From: Paraphysomonas bandaiensis
Lineage: Eukaryota > Chrysophyceae
Assembly (NCBI GenBank): GCA_965644295.1
Contig: CBFFRP010000053.1
Coordinates: 1-64,000, forward strand
Direction: 5' to 3'
DNA length: 64,000 nt
Below are positions 1 through 12,885 of the stretch, piece by piece. The number at the start of each line of letters is the position of its first letter. Position 1 is the first letter of the stretch. The notes under the pieces are model-generated. The model had not been told where the DNA came from. It saw only the letters and a program-made list of their open reading frames with translations, and searched no databases. The position numbers were made by a program, and so were the translations under genes.

Positions 1-599
1 CTCAGACAGGAAGTAAGAGTTACCTCATAGGGGAAGAGGAAGTGGCCGTATACGCCGACAGCGTGTTGTATCTGTTGACTCCAATGCTGATAATGTATCT
101 GACTATATGAAGAAACGAACTAAAGCAGAGATGAAAGCAGCATACAAGCAAAGGTTGGCCATATTACTGTGTGGTGTAAAACAGAGTACCCTGAAGCTCT
201 GATGATGATGAAAATTTGAAGATTCCATTCCCGAAAGACATCTGTCTGATTACTTTGGCCATATGTAGAACTCAGCAAAGGCAATAGATGACTACAAGAA
301 AGACATCAATGAACTGAAGAAGAAAAAACTCAAAAAGAAGAAGGGGTTTAAAGTCCGTTAACAATGAATGACTGTACGATTTTAGCGACGAAGATGATGT
401 TAATGGTACCATTGCAGGCAGTTGGTCCGATATCTTGTTCATGTGGGAATATTTTGTACTGATGTGGAATTTGATGAGTAGATCTGATTCAGTAGCTTCC
501 TTGATGATTTAACTTTTTGACTGGAAAGGTGACTCAATGCTTGTTCAAGACCAAGGACACAAAGCGGACAGGAAAGTCAGTGACAAAAAAGGGCATCAT

Positions 600-960
600 G
601 CAAGACAATGAATGTAATGTGCAATGGTGGAAAACATTTAACTGACAAGATGGTCAGATTATTCACTTCGTTCCAAAGGATTGGAGATTTACAGCCAGAA
701 TACCATTGATCTGTCTGTATGATTTATGGTTCTATGGAGATAGGGTGAGCTGAATAAGACCATATCGTCTCATAAGTCGTCGGTTTGACGTTTGACATAC
801 AGATGAGTGATGTTATTGCTTTTACTCGAGCTAGTACAGTGCGTGATGTCATTTGTTAATACTATCGTGAGTGATAATGGGCTGCTGCCAGATGGATACA
901 GCAACTTCAATAATGTTCCTGCACGTGCTAATAATGATGAATATATTCTAGTGTGCTGGA
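600..960 (+). pseudogene. Decayed transposon-like ORF inside the 2.29-kb unit
   Basis: On the plus strand a broken reading frame can be followed from about 655: VPKDWRFTAR, then YDLWFYGD, a stop, IRPYRLISRRFDV, a stop, FTRASTVRDVI, then a frame change into VMSFVNTIVSDNGLLPDGYS. The pattern (V-P-x-x-W, then LW-x-x-GD, then I-x-PYR) reminds me of uncharacterised proteins found with mobile elements in oomycete-like protists. That likeness is from memory and is weak. At least two stops and one frameshift break it. The same lesions occur in the copies at about 2891, 5182 and 7473. The minus-strand 96-codon frame at 770-1060 is probably only a shadow of this segment. Confidence 0.45.
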
Positions 961-1949
961 TATAATTTTGAATTTCGTACGTAGCTTGTACAATGAAATC
1001 TGCATGTTGAATCGTGTACGGCATTGATAAATGATAGTTCTTTAATTTTAAGTAGTGCATATCAAAAGCTACAATTTCTTAGCTACAACAGCACCGTCAT
1101 CTTGATAACTAGTAAACAACTCTACACGGTATGATCTTATACATACACACACATCTTATATACGACAACACCTTCATACATACATACATACATACATACA
1201 TACATACACATCTTATCTACGACATCACCTTAATCTTGATGAATGATATATGTAAACCTCAGTCATATTTACAGGACACAACAGATCATTACGAGTGATA
1301 CAGCATTAGGAGTCATATGGTCGACAGTATCGTCACTGGTTGGGTCGTAAGAGGCGTCCCTGTACCACATACATACACTCTCACCACCCCCACAACTCAT
1401 CCACACTCTCATATTACTCATATGTTATCCTTATAGAGGAAGTCCTCATATGGATGATCACCACCAGCTCCACTAACAACATCGTCACAGTCATCTAACG
1501 GATACTATGCTTCCACAGCTCCATTAATGCAGATACACCATATAAAATAACATACTCAGGAGCGCATTAGTGGTGAACGCTTCTGGTTCAGTTATATGAC
1601 TATTCAGGGTGCTCCATGCAGTCTATGCATGTATGTGTGTGTGGGTGTTCTGTATGTATATGTGTGTATCTGCTGCGGTATTATTCATATGATCATACGA
1701 GTCTCTCTCCTCATGAGGAGCACACACCACTATACACCACTATGACCACACACTGTTGATAGTCCTCACTCGTGTCTGTGAGTAGAGGCAGCAGCAGAGC
1801 CTCTGAATCATGTACTCATATATGCATATATCCATATCACATTCACTTCGAAGTGAGCCAGAGATATACACTCTTATACGCACACGTATACCAATGTATT
1901 CCATATACACAGTATACAGAGAATACGTAGCTTCACAGTTGTAGCAAAA

Positions 1950-2123
1950 AGCTTCACATATGCACTCATTATATGTATGGACTGCATATGTGAAGCTCCA
2001 TGGGTTTTTTCCTCATCTAAAAACCCCTAGTGTGAAGCCAAAAGCTTCACATATGCCTCGAATACGGACAAATATATAGTAGATAATCATATTCAATGCA
2101 TATGTGAAGCTTTAGGCTTCACA
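1950..2123. repeat. Inverted-repeat cluster, two stacked hairpins
   Basis: AGCTTCACATATGCA at 1950-1964 pairs with its reverse complement at 1983-1997 around an 18-nt loop. A second pair occurs at 2043-2056 and 2098-2111. Short TGTGAAGCC and GGCTTCACA copies at 2030-2038 and 2115-2123 add to the cluster. It recurs in the second and third units, at +2291 and +4582. In the fourth unit only the first arm survives. It could be a transposon end or a structure-forming satellite element; I cannot tell which. Confidence 0.8.
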
Positions 2124-5100
2124 CAAAAACTGGCACTTTTATATAATAAAAATACCATTTTACAGGGAAATAGCCACTTTATTAATTGTAAAACACTGTT
2201 AGAATACTCTACTATTCTCCTTGAACATGACAGCCGTTAGTGGCATATATCAATATTCGACCATACTTACTGCAAACATGAGTGAGACAGACTCAGACAG
2301 GAAGTAAGAGTTACCTCATAGGGGAAGAGGAAGTGGCCGTATACGCCGACAGCGTGTTGTATCTGTTGACTCCAATGCTGATAATGTATCTGACTATATG
2401 AAGAAACGAACTAAAGCAGAGATGAAAGCAGCATACAAGCAAAGGTTGGCCATATTACTGTGTGGTGTAACACAGAGTACCCTGAAGCTCTGATGATGAT
2501 GAAAATTTGAAGATTCCATTCCCGAAAGACATCTGTCTGATTACTTTGGCCATATGTAGAACTCAGCAAAGGCAATAGATGACTACAAGAAAGACATCAA
2601 TGAACTGAAGAAGAAAAAACTCAAAAAGAAGAAGGGGTTTAAAGTCCGTTAACAATGAATGACTGTACGATTTTAGCGACGAAGATGATGTTAATGGTAC
2701 CATTGCAGGCAGTTGGTCCGATATCTTGTTCATGTGGGAATATTTTGTACTGATGTGGAATTTGATGAGTAGATCTGATTCAGTAGCTTCCTTGATGATT
2801 TAACTTTTTGACTGGAAAGGTGACTCAATGCTTGTTCAAGACCAAGGACACAAAGCGGACAGGAAAGTCAGTGACAAAAAAGGGCATCATGCAAGACAAT
2901 GAATGTAATGTGCAATGGTGGAAAACATTTAACTGACAAGATGGTCAGATTATTCACTTCGTTCCAAAGGATTGGAGATTTACAGCCAGAATACCATTGA
3001 TCTGTCTGTATGATTTATGGTTCTATGGAGATAGGGTGAGCTGAATAAGACCATATCGTCTCATAAGTCGTCGGTTTGACGTTTGACATACAGATGAGTG
3101 ATGTTATTGCTTTTACTCGAGCTAGTACAGTGCGTGATGTCATTTGTTAATACTATCGTGAGTGATAATGGGCTGCTGCCAGATGGATACAGCAACTTCA
3201 ATAATGTTCCTGCACGTGCTAATAATGATGAATATATTCTAGTGTGCTGGATATAATTTTGAATTTCGTACGTAGCTTGTACAATGAAATCTGCATGTTG
3301 AATCGTGTACGGCATTGATAAATGATAGTTCTTTAATTTTAAGTAGTGCATATCAAAAGCTACAATTTCTTAGCTACAACAGCACCGTCATCTTGATAAC
3401 TAGTAAACAACTCTACACGGTATGATCTTATACATACACACACATCTTATATACGACAACACCTTCATACATACATACATACATACATACATACATACAC
3501 ATCTTATCTACGACATCACCTTAATCTTGATGAATGATATATGTAAACCTCAGTCATATTTACAGGACACAACAGATCATTACGAGTGATACAGCATTAG
3601 GAGTCATATGGTCGACAGTATCGTCACTGGTTGGGTCGTAAGAGGCGTCCCTGTACCACATACATACACTCTCACCACCCCCACAACTCATCCACACTCT
3701 CATATTACTCATATGTTATCCTTATAGAGGAAGTCCTCATATGGATGATCACCACCAGCTCCACTAACAACATCGTCACAGTCATCTAACGGATACTATG
3801 CTTCCACAGCTCCATTAATGCAGATACACCATATAAAATAACATACTCAGGAGCGCATTAGTGGTGAACGCTTCTGGTTCAGTTATATGACTATTCAGGG
3901 TGCTCCATGCAGTCTATGCATGTATGTGTGTGTGGGTGTTCTGTATGTATATGTGTGTATCTGCTGCGGTATTATTCATATGATCATACGAGTCTCTCTC
4001 CTCATGAGGAGCACACACCACTATACACCACTATGACCACACACTGTTGATAGTCCTCACTCGTGTCTGTGAGTAGAGGCAGCAGCAGAGCCTCTGAATC
4101 ATGTACTCATATATGCATATATCCATATCACATTCACTTCGAAGTGAGCCAGAGATATACACTCTTATACGCACACGTATACCAATGTATTCCATATACA
4201 CAGTATACAGAGAATACGTAGCTTCACAGTTGTAGCAAAAAGCTTCACATATGCACTCATTATATGTATGGACTGCATATGTGAAGCTCCATGGGTTTTT
4301 TCCTCATCTAAAAACCCCTAGTGTGAAGCCAAAAGCTTCACATATGCCTCGAATACGGACAAATATATAGTAGATAATCATATTCAATGCATATGTGAAG
4401 CTTTAGGCTTCACACAAAAACTGGCACTTTTATATAATAAAAATACCATTTTACAGGGAAATAGCCACTTTATTAATTGTAAAACACTGTTAGAATACTC
4501 TACTATTCTCCTTGAACATGACAGCCGTTAGTGGCATATATCAATATTCGACCATACTTACTGCAAACATGAGTGAGACAGACTCAGACAGGAAGTAAGA
4601 GTTACCTCATAGGGGAAGAGGAAGTGGCCGTATACGCCGACAGCGTGTTGTATCTGTTGACTCCAATGCTGATAATGTATCTGACTATATGAAGAAACGA
4701 ACTAAAGCAGAGATGAAAGCAGCATACAAGCAAAGGTTGGCCATATTACTGTGTGGTGTAACACAGAGTACCCTGAAGCTCTGATGATGATGAAAATTTG
4801 AAGATTCCATTCCCGAAAGACATCTGTCTGATTACTTTGGCCATATGTAGAACTCAGCAAAGGCAATAGATGACTACAAGAAAGACATCAATGAACTGAA
4901 GAAGAAAAAACTCAAAAAGAAGAAGGGGTTTAAAGTCCGTTAACAATGAATGACTGTACGATTTTAGCGACGAAGATGATGTTAATGGTACCATTGCAGG
5001 CAGTTGGTCCGATATCTTGTTCATGTGGGAATATTTTGTACTGATGTGGAATTTGATGAGTAGATCTGATTCAGTAGCTTCCTTGATGATTTAACTTTTT

Positions 5101-8100
5101 GACTGGAAAGGTGACTCAATGCTTGTTCAAGACCAAGGACACAAAGCGGACAGGAAAGTCAGTGACAAAAAAGGGCATCATGCAAGACAATGAATGTAAT
5201 GTGCAATGGTGGAAAACATTTAACTGACAAGATGGTCAGATTATTCACTTCGTTCCAAAGGATTGGAGATTTACAGCCAGAATACCATTGATCTGTCTGT
5301 ATGATTTATGGTTCTATGGAGATAGGGTGAGCTGAATAAGACCATATCGTCTCATAAGTCGTCGGTTTGACGTTTGACATACAGATGAGTGATGTTATTG
5401 CTTTTACTCGAGCTAGTACAGTGCGTGATGTCATTTGTTAATACTATCGTGAGTGATAATGGGCTGCTGCCAGATGGATACAGCAACTTCAATAATGTTC
5501 CTGCACGTGCTAATAATGATGAATATATTCTAGTGTGCTGGATATAATTTTGAATTTCGTACGTAGCTTGTACAATGAAATCTGCATGTTGAATCGTGTA
5601 CGGCATTGATAAATGATAGTTCTTTAATTTTAAGTAGTGCATATCAAAAGCTACAATTTCTTAGCTACAACAGCACCGTCATCTTGATAACTAGTAAACA
5701 ACTCTACACGGTATGATCTTATACATACACACACATCTTATATACGACAACACCTTCATACATACATACATACATACATACATACATACACATCTTATCT
5801 ACGACATCACCTTAATCTTGATGAATGATATATGTAAACCTCAGTCATATTTACAGGACACAACAGATCATTACGAGTGATACAGCATTAGGAGTCATAT
5901 GGTCGACAGTATCGTCACTGGTTGGGTCGTAAGAGGCGTCCCTGTACCACATACATACACTCTCACCACCCCCACAACTCATCCACACTCTCATATTACT
6001 CATATGTTATCCTTATAGAGGAAGTCCTCATATGGATGATCACCACCAGCTCCACTAACAACATCGTCACAGTCATCTAACGGATACTATGCTTCCACAG
6101 CTCCATTAATGCAGATACACCATATAAAATAACATACTCAGGAGCGCATTAGTGGTGAACGCTTCTGGTTCAGTTATATGACTATTCAGGGTGCTCCATG
6201 CAGTCTATGCATGTATGTGTGTGTGGGTGTTCTGTATGTATATGTGTGTATCTGCTGCGGTATTATTCATATGATCATACGAGTCTCTCTCCTCATGAGG
6301 AGCACACACCACTATACACCACTATGACCACACACTGTTGATAGTCCTCACTCGTGTCTGTGAGTAGAGGCAGCAGCAGAGCCTCTGAATCATGTACTCA
6401 TATATGCATATATCCATATCACATTCACTTCGAAGTGAGCCAGAGATATACACTCTTATACGCACACGTATACCAATGTATTCCATATACACAGTATACA
6501 GAGAATACGTAGCTTCACAGTTGTAGCAAAAAGCTTCACATATGCACTCATTATATGTATGGACTGCATATGTGAAGCTCCATGGGTTTTTTCCTCATCT
6601 AAAAACCCCTAGTGTGAAGCCAAAAGCTTCACATATGCCTCGAATACGGACAAATATATAGTAGATAATCATATTCAATGCATATGTGAAGCTTTAGGCT
6701 TCACACAAAAACTGGCACTTTTATATAATAAAAATACCATTTTACAGGGAAATAGCCACTTTATTAATTGTAAAACACTGTTAGAATACTCTACTATTCT
6801 CCTTGAACATGACAGCCGTTAGTGGCATATATCAATATTCGACCATACTTACTGCAAACATGAGTGAGACAGACTCAGACAGGAAGTAAGAGTTACCTCA
6901 TAGGGGAAGAGGAAGTGGCCGTATACGCCGACAGCGTGTTGTATCTGTTGACTCCAATGCTGATAATGTATCTGACTATATGAAGAAACGAACTAAAGCA
7001 GAGATGAAAGCAGCATACAAGCAAAGGTTGGCCATATTACTGTGTGGTGTAACACAGAGTACCCTGAAGCTCTGATGATGATGAAAATTTGAAGATTCCA
7101 TTCCCGAAAGACATCTGTCTGATTACTTTGGCCATATGTAGAACTCAGCAAAGGCAATAGATGACTACAAGAAAGACATCAATGAACTGAAGAAGAAAAA
7201 ACTCAAAAAGAAGAAGGGGTTTAAAGTCCGTTAACAATGAATGACTGTACGATTTTAGCGACGAAGATGATGTTAATGGTACCATTGCAGGCAGTTGGTC
7301 CGATATCTTGTTCATGTGGGAATATTTTGTACTGATGTGGAATTTGATGAGTAGATCTGATTCAGTAGCTTCCTTGATGATTTAACTTTTTGACTGGAAA
7401 GGTGACTCAATGCTTGTTCAAGACCAAGGACACAAAGCGGACAGGAAAGTCAGTGACAAAAAAGGGCATCATGCAAGACAATGAATGTAATGTGCAATGG
7501 TGGAAAACATTTAACTGACAAGATGGTCAGATTATTCACTTCGTTCCAAAGGATTGGAGATTTACAGCCAGAATACCATTGATCTGTCTGTATGATTTAT
7601 GGTTCTATGGAGATAGGGTGAGCTGAATAAGACCATATCGTCTCATAAGTCGTCGGTTTGACGTTTGACATACAGATGAGTGATGTTATTGCTTTTACTC
7701 GAGCTAGTACAGTGCGTGATGTCATTTGTTAATACTATCGTGAGTGATAATGGGCTGCTGCCAGATGGATACAGCAACTTCAATAATGTTCCTGCACGTG
7801 CTAATAATGATGAATATATTCTAGTGTGCTGGATATAATTTTGAATTTCGTACGTAGCTTGTACAATGAAATCTGCATGTTGAATCGTGTACGGCATTGA
7901 TAAATGATAGTTCTTTAATTTTAAGTAGTGCATATCAAAAGCTACAATTTCTTAGCTACAACAGCACCGTCATCTTGATAACTAGTAAACAACTCTACAC
8001 GGTATGATCTTATACATACACACACATCTTATATACGACAACACCTTCATACATACATACATACATACATACATACATACATACACATCTTATCTACGAC

Positions 8101-8846
8101 ATCACCTTAATCTTGATGAATGATATATGTAAACCTCAGTCATATTTACAGGACACAACAGATCATTACGAGTGATACAGCATTAGGAGTCATATGGTCG
8201 ACAGTATCGTCACTGGTTGGGTCGTAAGAGGCGTCCCTGTACCACATACATACACTCTCACCACCCCCACAACTCATCCACACTCTCATATTACTCATAT
8301 GTTATCCTTATAGAGGAAGTCCTCATATGGATGATCACCACCAGCTCCACTAACAACATCGTCACAGTCATCTAACGGATACTATGCTTCCACAGCTCCA
8401 TTAATGCAGATACACCATATAAAATAACATACTCAGGAGCGCATTAGTGGTGAACGCTTCTGGTTCAGTTATATGACTATTCAGGGTGCTCCATGCAGTC
8501 TATGCATGTATGTGTGTGTGGGTGTTCTGTATGTATATGTGTGTATCTGCTGCGGTATTATTCATATGATCATACGAGTCTCTCTCCTCATGAGGAGCAC
8601 ACACCACTATACACCACTATGACCACACACTGTTGATAGTCCTCACTCGTGTCTGTGAGTAGAGGCAGCAGCAGAGCCTCTGAATCATGTACTCATATAT
8701 GCATATATCCATATCACATTCACTTCGAAGTGAGCCAGAGATATACACTCTTATACGCACACGTATACCAATGTATTCCATATACACAGTATACAGAGAA
8801 TACGTAGCTTCACAGTTGTAGCAAAAAGCTTCACATATGCACTCAT

Positions 8847-8878
<32 letters not shown>

Positions 8879-9302
8879 TGTATGTATGTACGTAGGTCGG
8901 TAGGTATGTATGTATGTATGTATGTATGTATGTATGTATGTATGTATGTATGTATGTATGTATGTATGTATGTATGTATGTATGTATGTATGTATGTATG
9001 TATGTATGTATGTATGTATGTATGTATGTATGTATGTATGTATGTATGTATGTATGTATGTATGTATGTATGTATGTATGTATGTATGTATGTATGTATG
9101 TATGTATGTATGTATGTATGTATGTATGTATGTATGTATGTATGTATGTATGTATGTATGTATGTATGTATGTATGTATGTATGTATGTATGTATGTATG
9201 TATGTATGTATGTATGTATGTATGTATGTACGTAGGTCGGTATGTATGTATGTATGTATGTATGTATGTATGTATGTATGTACGTAGGTCGGTAGGTATG
9301 TA
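8847..9302. repeat. TATG microsatellite, about 450 bp
   Basis: This is an almost pure TATG tract, interrupted near 8890, 9231 and 9283 by short TACGTAGGTCGG-type variants. The interruptions resemble each other, so the tract probably grew by duplication of blocks as well as by single units. It fuses directly to the broken fourth satellite copy and ends 97 bp before the exostosin-like start codon. The long MYVC and HTYI reading frames across it are artefacts of the repeat. Confidence 0.98.
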
Positions 9303-9398
9303 TAGTTGGCTGTATCCACAGAGAGCGATAACATCACTTTCACTGACTTGCACTTCATTAACGTACACTCCCATAGTATCGAGTGCATTGGTGTGACT

Positions 9399-11323
9399 AT
9401 GAATACACTTCATATTCGATACCTTATACTCTTACTATACACTATCTACTACTGTGAATCAGAGGAAAAACACGCATCATGCGAATATGATTTCAAAGTC
9501 TATGTATACCCACTCCCCAACTATCTCCCTACAGTGGTATGTATGTACATATATATCACACCATACATACATACATACGTACATACATACATACATACAT
9601 ACATATGCATCATGTCTAACTAAGAGTATATAGCATTTAGGAGAGGAGGCTCGTCGTAACCGCACATATCATGTATGTGCTAACTGCATCTATGTACGTA
9701 CCTCTATCGATGTACATATCCATACATACATAACATACACACACATATATATATGTATATACAGGAGCAGTTCTCGTTGGAGTATATTATACAAGATTTC
9801 TTTCAAAACTTTTGTGGCCGTACAATGAATCCTGATGAAGCGGATTATTTCTATCTTCCTATTATTAGAGATGTATGTAACCGTCTTGACATTACAGTTC
9901 AATTAATTATATATGTATGTGTATGTGTGTATATCAGATTGAATATCGGATTGAAAAAGAAGTCCACAATAATAAGAGTCCTTCTGTCACAGAATTGACG
10001 TTATTAGAAGCCATGGAAAAGAATTCAACAACAATGTGGCGTAGGGTTTTTAATATTACAGACAAGTATTGGAATCGCCACTTTGGATCTGATCACATAA
10101 TAGTTATGCCTGCTCCGGTCACGAACTTGCGCCACGAAAGTAGTCGCAGAGGTTTTTTTCATTACATGTCTCACCTCCATCGTCCTATATTCCTTAATAT
10201 TGAATACTCTGAATCGTTTGTCGTGGAGTATCCTGTGTGTGCAACAAAAAAAAATATAGTGATGCCCTATCCTTCGGTTGACCCCGACATTTTTAATGGG
10301 AAAACAGTGCGATCAAAGAGCCCTGCACAAGGTCGAACTCATCTGTTGTTCTATCGTGGTGGTAACCATGGAGAGTGCATGGCTATTCGGGGTGCGCTGA
10401 ATTCACTCGTACGTGCTTCAAGTTTTCGACGCAATGTGCACAGGGCTCAGGGATACCTGAGTGCTGTGTTTTGTCCAGTTCCAGTTGGGGATTCACCATC
10501 GTCCAAGCGCATGTATGACGCGATGAATCTCGGCTGCGTACCTGTTTTACTCTCAGACGATGCCGTGTGGGCGTACTCCAAGCTGACTGGTGGCACATTG
10601 CGGCCTCCTCTCTTTTCTGTGCGACTGCCACAGAAGGTATACTCCCCTATATGCATTTCCTATTTATCAGGCCTGAACGGTTTCGTAGATTGTGCTGTGC
10701 ACTACGGCGGATTTATTAAGCTGCCTCGGAGTTAGTGAAGGTGATATTCATGAGCACCCCTACTCCAACCGGCTGCCTGGTACTGGGACTACTGTGGGGC
10801 AGATTGTTCTTGAGATATCTAGGGACGCAGTCGCCGCATCAGATAGCGCAGGGTATATGGATCAGGCACCTACCCCTAACACCACAGCAGTGAACGCTTT
10901 AGTAGAATTTTTACGCAGAATTCCTATTACCGATGTTACGGCCTTGCAGAGAGGAGTAAAGACCTTTTCTTCCGCTTTCAGATATTACCAGTACAACTCT
11001 TCTATAACCCATATTCCAATCAGCCATCATATGTATCCTGACGGCGGGGCCATTTCTCACATGGCGTGGAGACTGTCGAAGCTAAAGCGGGACGGTATAG
11101 CTACTGTAGGAACCCAATGCCAGGTGAGGATATATGATTACTCTATATGACCTTATTGACTGCTGTATTCAATTGTGCTTAGGAAGAAAGGCTGAGAAAG
11201 GGACACGAATATATTGGCAATTATCCATGCGAAGTAAAAGGCAACAACAAGAAGCAGAATAAGACACGGAATCGCCGGCACAGATTACAAAAGTTAAGAC
11301 AAGCTCGCATTGATGCCGAATAG
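9399..11323 (+). CDS. Exostosin-family (GT47) glycosyltransferase, five exons
   Basis: Predicted exons are 9399-9536, 9765-9872, 9938-10636, 10689-11123 and 11183-11323, giving about 506 residues. The ATG at 9399 is chosen because it begins a short basic-then-hydrophobic anchor (RYLILLLYTIYYC), as expected for a Golgi/ER enzyme. Exostosin signatures follow in order: FKVYVYPLPNYLPT (about residue 36), EQFSLEYIIQDFF, DEADYFYLPI, WNRHFGSDHIIVMPAP, LLFYRGG, and the C-terminal CPVPVGDSPSSKRMYDAMN with GCVPVLLSDD at about 262-289. The protein ends in a Lys/Arg-rich tail. Introns are 52-228 nt, and intron 1 holds TACA repeats. The family adds sugars to plant wall or proteoglycan chains; the substrate here is unknown. 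The fourth intron-exon border (acceptor TTCGTAG at 10688) is required to keep the frame open. Confidence 0.88.
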
Positions 11324-11588
11324 TGTTGCAGATAGTATGCTAGTTTTCTTGTAGCAAAACAGTTCTCCCTTACATTTGTTCCAATAGATTCATTATAACA
11401 ATGTTAGGACCACTGGATGGGGTCCTATATTGTCTATAGTTATAACCGCAGTCATCGGATGTGCTTGTAGTCGTCACGTATGAATATTATTAGTGATGTC
11501 AGTAGCTTAAATTAATATATTTTCTGTTGCTGTTCTAGTCTTCTTTATTCAACAGCACTTTTACCCTGTCAGTGGTGCTATCGAATAG
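11324..11588. other. Intergenic, 3' side of exostosin-like gene
   Basis: AT-rich sequence between the exostosin-like stop codon and the target duplication of the hAT element. I see no coding potential or RNA gene. Confidence 0.5.
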
Positions 11589-11596
11589 GTATAATG

Positions 11597-12397
11597 CAGG
11601 GATAGGGAACAATATATTGCAATACTATTGTTAGATAGCGTTCCATCAATAGTATTGATGGATTTTTTAAACCGGTCCTACAATACAATTACAATATATT
11701 GCAATATATTGTCAATGTATTGCGATATATTAGTTTGACTAATCAGTAGGTAAACACATCCGTAGATTTCATTTTTAGTATTAGTCATTAAGATCACATG
11801 ACAACCAAACCAACTGCTGCTTATAGCTACTAAAATTTCACCTCGTCCTCATCCTCTGAGCCATCATCGGTGAAGTCAACATCACCATATTCATCCACAG
11901 AATTAACTGAAATATGCTAGTATCCGGCCATAACTGTCGAAGAGCTTTCTAAAACAACAGCATATTAAGTAGGATGGATACTTTTGCGCAACACTGATAT
12001 AATATGTTTAGCTGTGCTGAACAGACGTTCCCATGTATTGGAAGCACATACCAAGGCCAGGCAACCGTTAATGACTCTTGGATCTGTACGTTTCTTAATT
12101 TTTTGAGCTGACTGAAGATTTTTAGTCGCATATAGTCAACATCAGCTTCATTATCCTTTGTAATGTTGTAATCAATTTCTCGGTTATTTATATCCATTTT
12201 GCACCCTACAGTTGAGAATCTTCTCTTATATGACTATCATAATATTGATTGCAATATATTGCAATAGTATTGTGAGCTCTTTTAGCAGAAACACTATTGA
12301 TGGAATATTTGACCAGTCCACCAATCAATATATTCTACAATATATTGCAATACATTGTACAATGTATTGCAATACAATATATTGTTCCCTATCCCTG
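11597..12397. mobile_element. hAT-superfamily element, non-autonomous, copy 1
   Basis: The element is bounded by perfect terminal inverted repeats that start CAGGGATAGGGAACAATATA on each strand. It is flanked by an exact 8-bp target duplication GTATAATG at 11589-11596 and 12398-12405. A CAGGG terminus with an 8-bp duplication is diagnostic of hAT elements. It is 801 bp long and too short to be autonomous. Sub-terminal sequence is rich in CAATATATTG palindromes. On the minus strand, about 11917-12197, it keeps the C-terminal dimerisation part of a transposase (ERLFSTAKHIISVLRK), now broken by a frameshift. Confidence 0.93.
11917..12197 (-). pseudogene. hAT transposase C-terminal remnant
   Basis: The reverse strand reads CASNTWERLFSTAKHIISVLRKSIHPT, then a stop, and resumes in another frame as NMLLF and a KALRQLWPD-type end. 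E-R-x-F-S followed by a basic helix and LxxN...W is the conserved hAT dimerisation region. The better preserved copy at 54.7-54.9 kb reads through without the frameshift, so this copy is the more decayed. No catalytic domain is present. Confidence 0.8.
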
Positions 12398-12405
12398 GTA
12401 TAATG

Positions 12406-12885
12406 TGTATAGTGTATAAATCAGTTGAGAGATGTATATGTATTCGGCCCACTTATTCAGGGCCAAACTCTCTAGAAGAGAATATTATCAAATGAACTGT
12501 GAATTTTGAATAAACTTAACAGTGGGTCACGGCATATGCTTGATTGTGGCATGCATGCAATAACTTCACGTTTCACGTTATATGAACTAGAAATCTATAA
12601 TCTATAAGCATTCAAGTCAATACGATAATTGAGTTTGCTTCTACCAACGATTAATCACGTTTTGTGTTATGTTTATAGTAGAGAAACATCACTAGCTGAG
12701 TACTAAGAATAATTGTAATATTTTAATTGGTTAGAATCCAGTCTATTTTTTGCTAATTGACAATTGTGTCGTTAACGCAAAAAATGGGCGCTTAACGTAT
12801 AGCCCGTGTGATATTATTATCACTACAGCATAATAAGCAAGATTACATATTTTACCAGCAATTCAGTGCCAAACTAAGCGTAGTA
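12406..12885. other. Intergenic between hAT element and IFT57 3' end
   Basis: AT-rich sequence with no convincing coding frame. It would contain the IFT57 3' untranslated region. Nothing else recognised. Confidence 0.5.

Larger units (their letters stand above)
1..8856. repeat. Tandem array of a 2,291-bp unit, four copies
   Basis: Units begin at 1, 2292, 4583 and 6874, and the array probably runs on beyond the left edge. The copies are nearly identical. The differences I saw are position 180 of the first copy (A, against C in the others) and one extra CATA unit in the fourth copy near 8052-8087. The fourth copy is cut short at 8856, where identity stops and a TATG microsatellite starts. Each unit contains a decayed transposon-like coding segment in its first third, a short CATA tract, and an inverted-repeat cluster near its end. 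Near-identity of the copies points to recent amplification or ongoing homogenisation. Confidence 0.97.

Noticed and set aside
770-1060. Minus-strand 96-residue frame repeated four times
   Set aside because: It lies opposite a decayed plus-strand coding segment with better family-like features and shows no motif of its own.
1-8856. CRISPR-like or rDNA-type repeat
   Set aside because: The unit is 2.29 kb with no spacer pattern and no rRNA-like sequence.
8751-9413. Long HTYI and MYVC open frames across the TATG tract
   Set aside because: Every frame of a pure tetranucleotide repeat without a stop is open. The same holds at 18494-18688 and 43197-43936.
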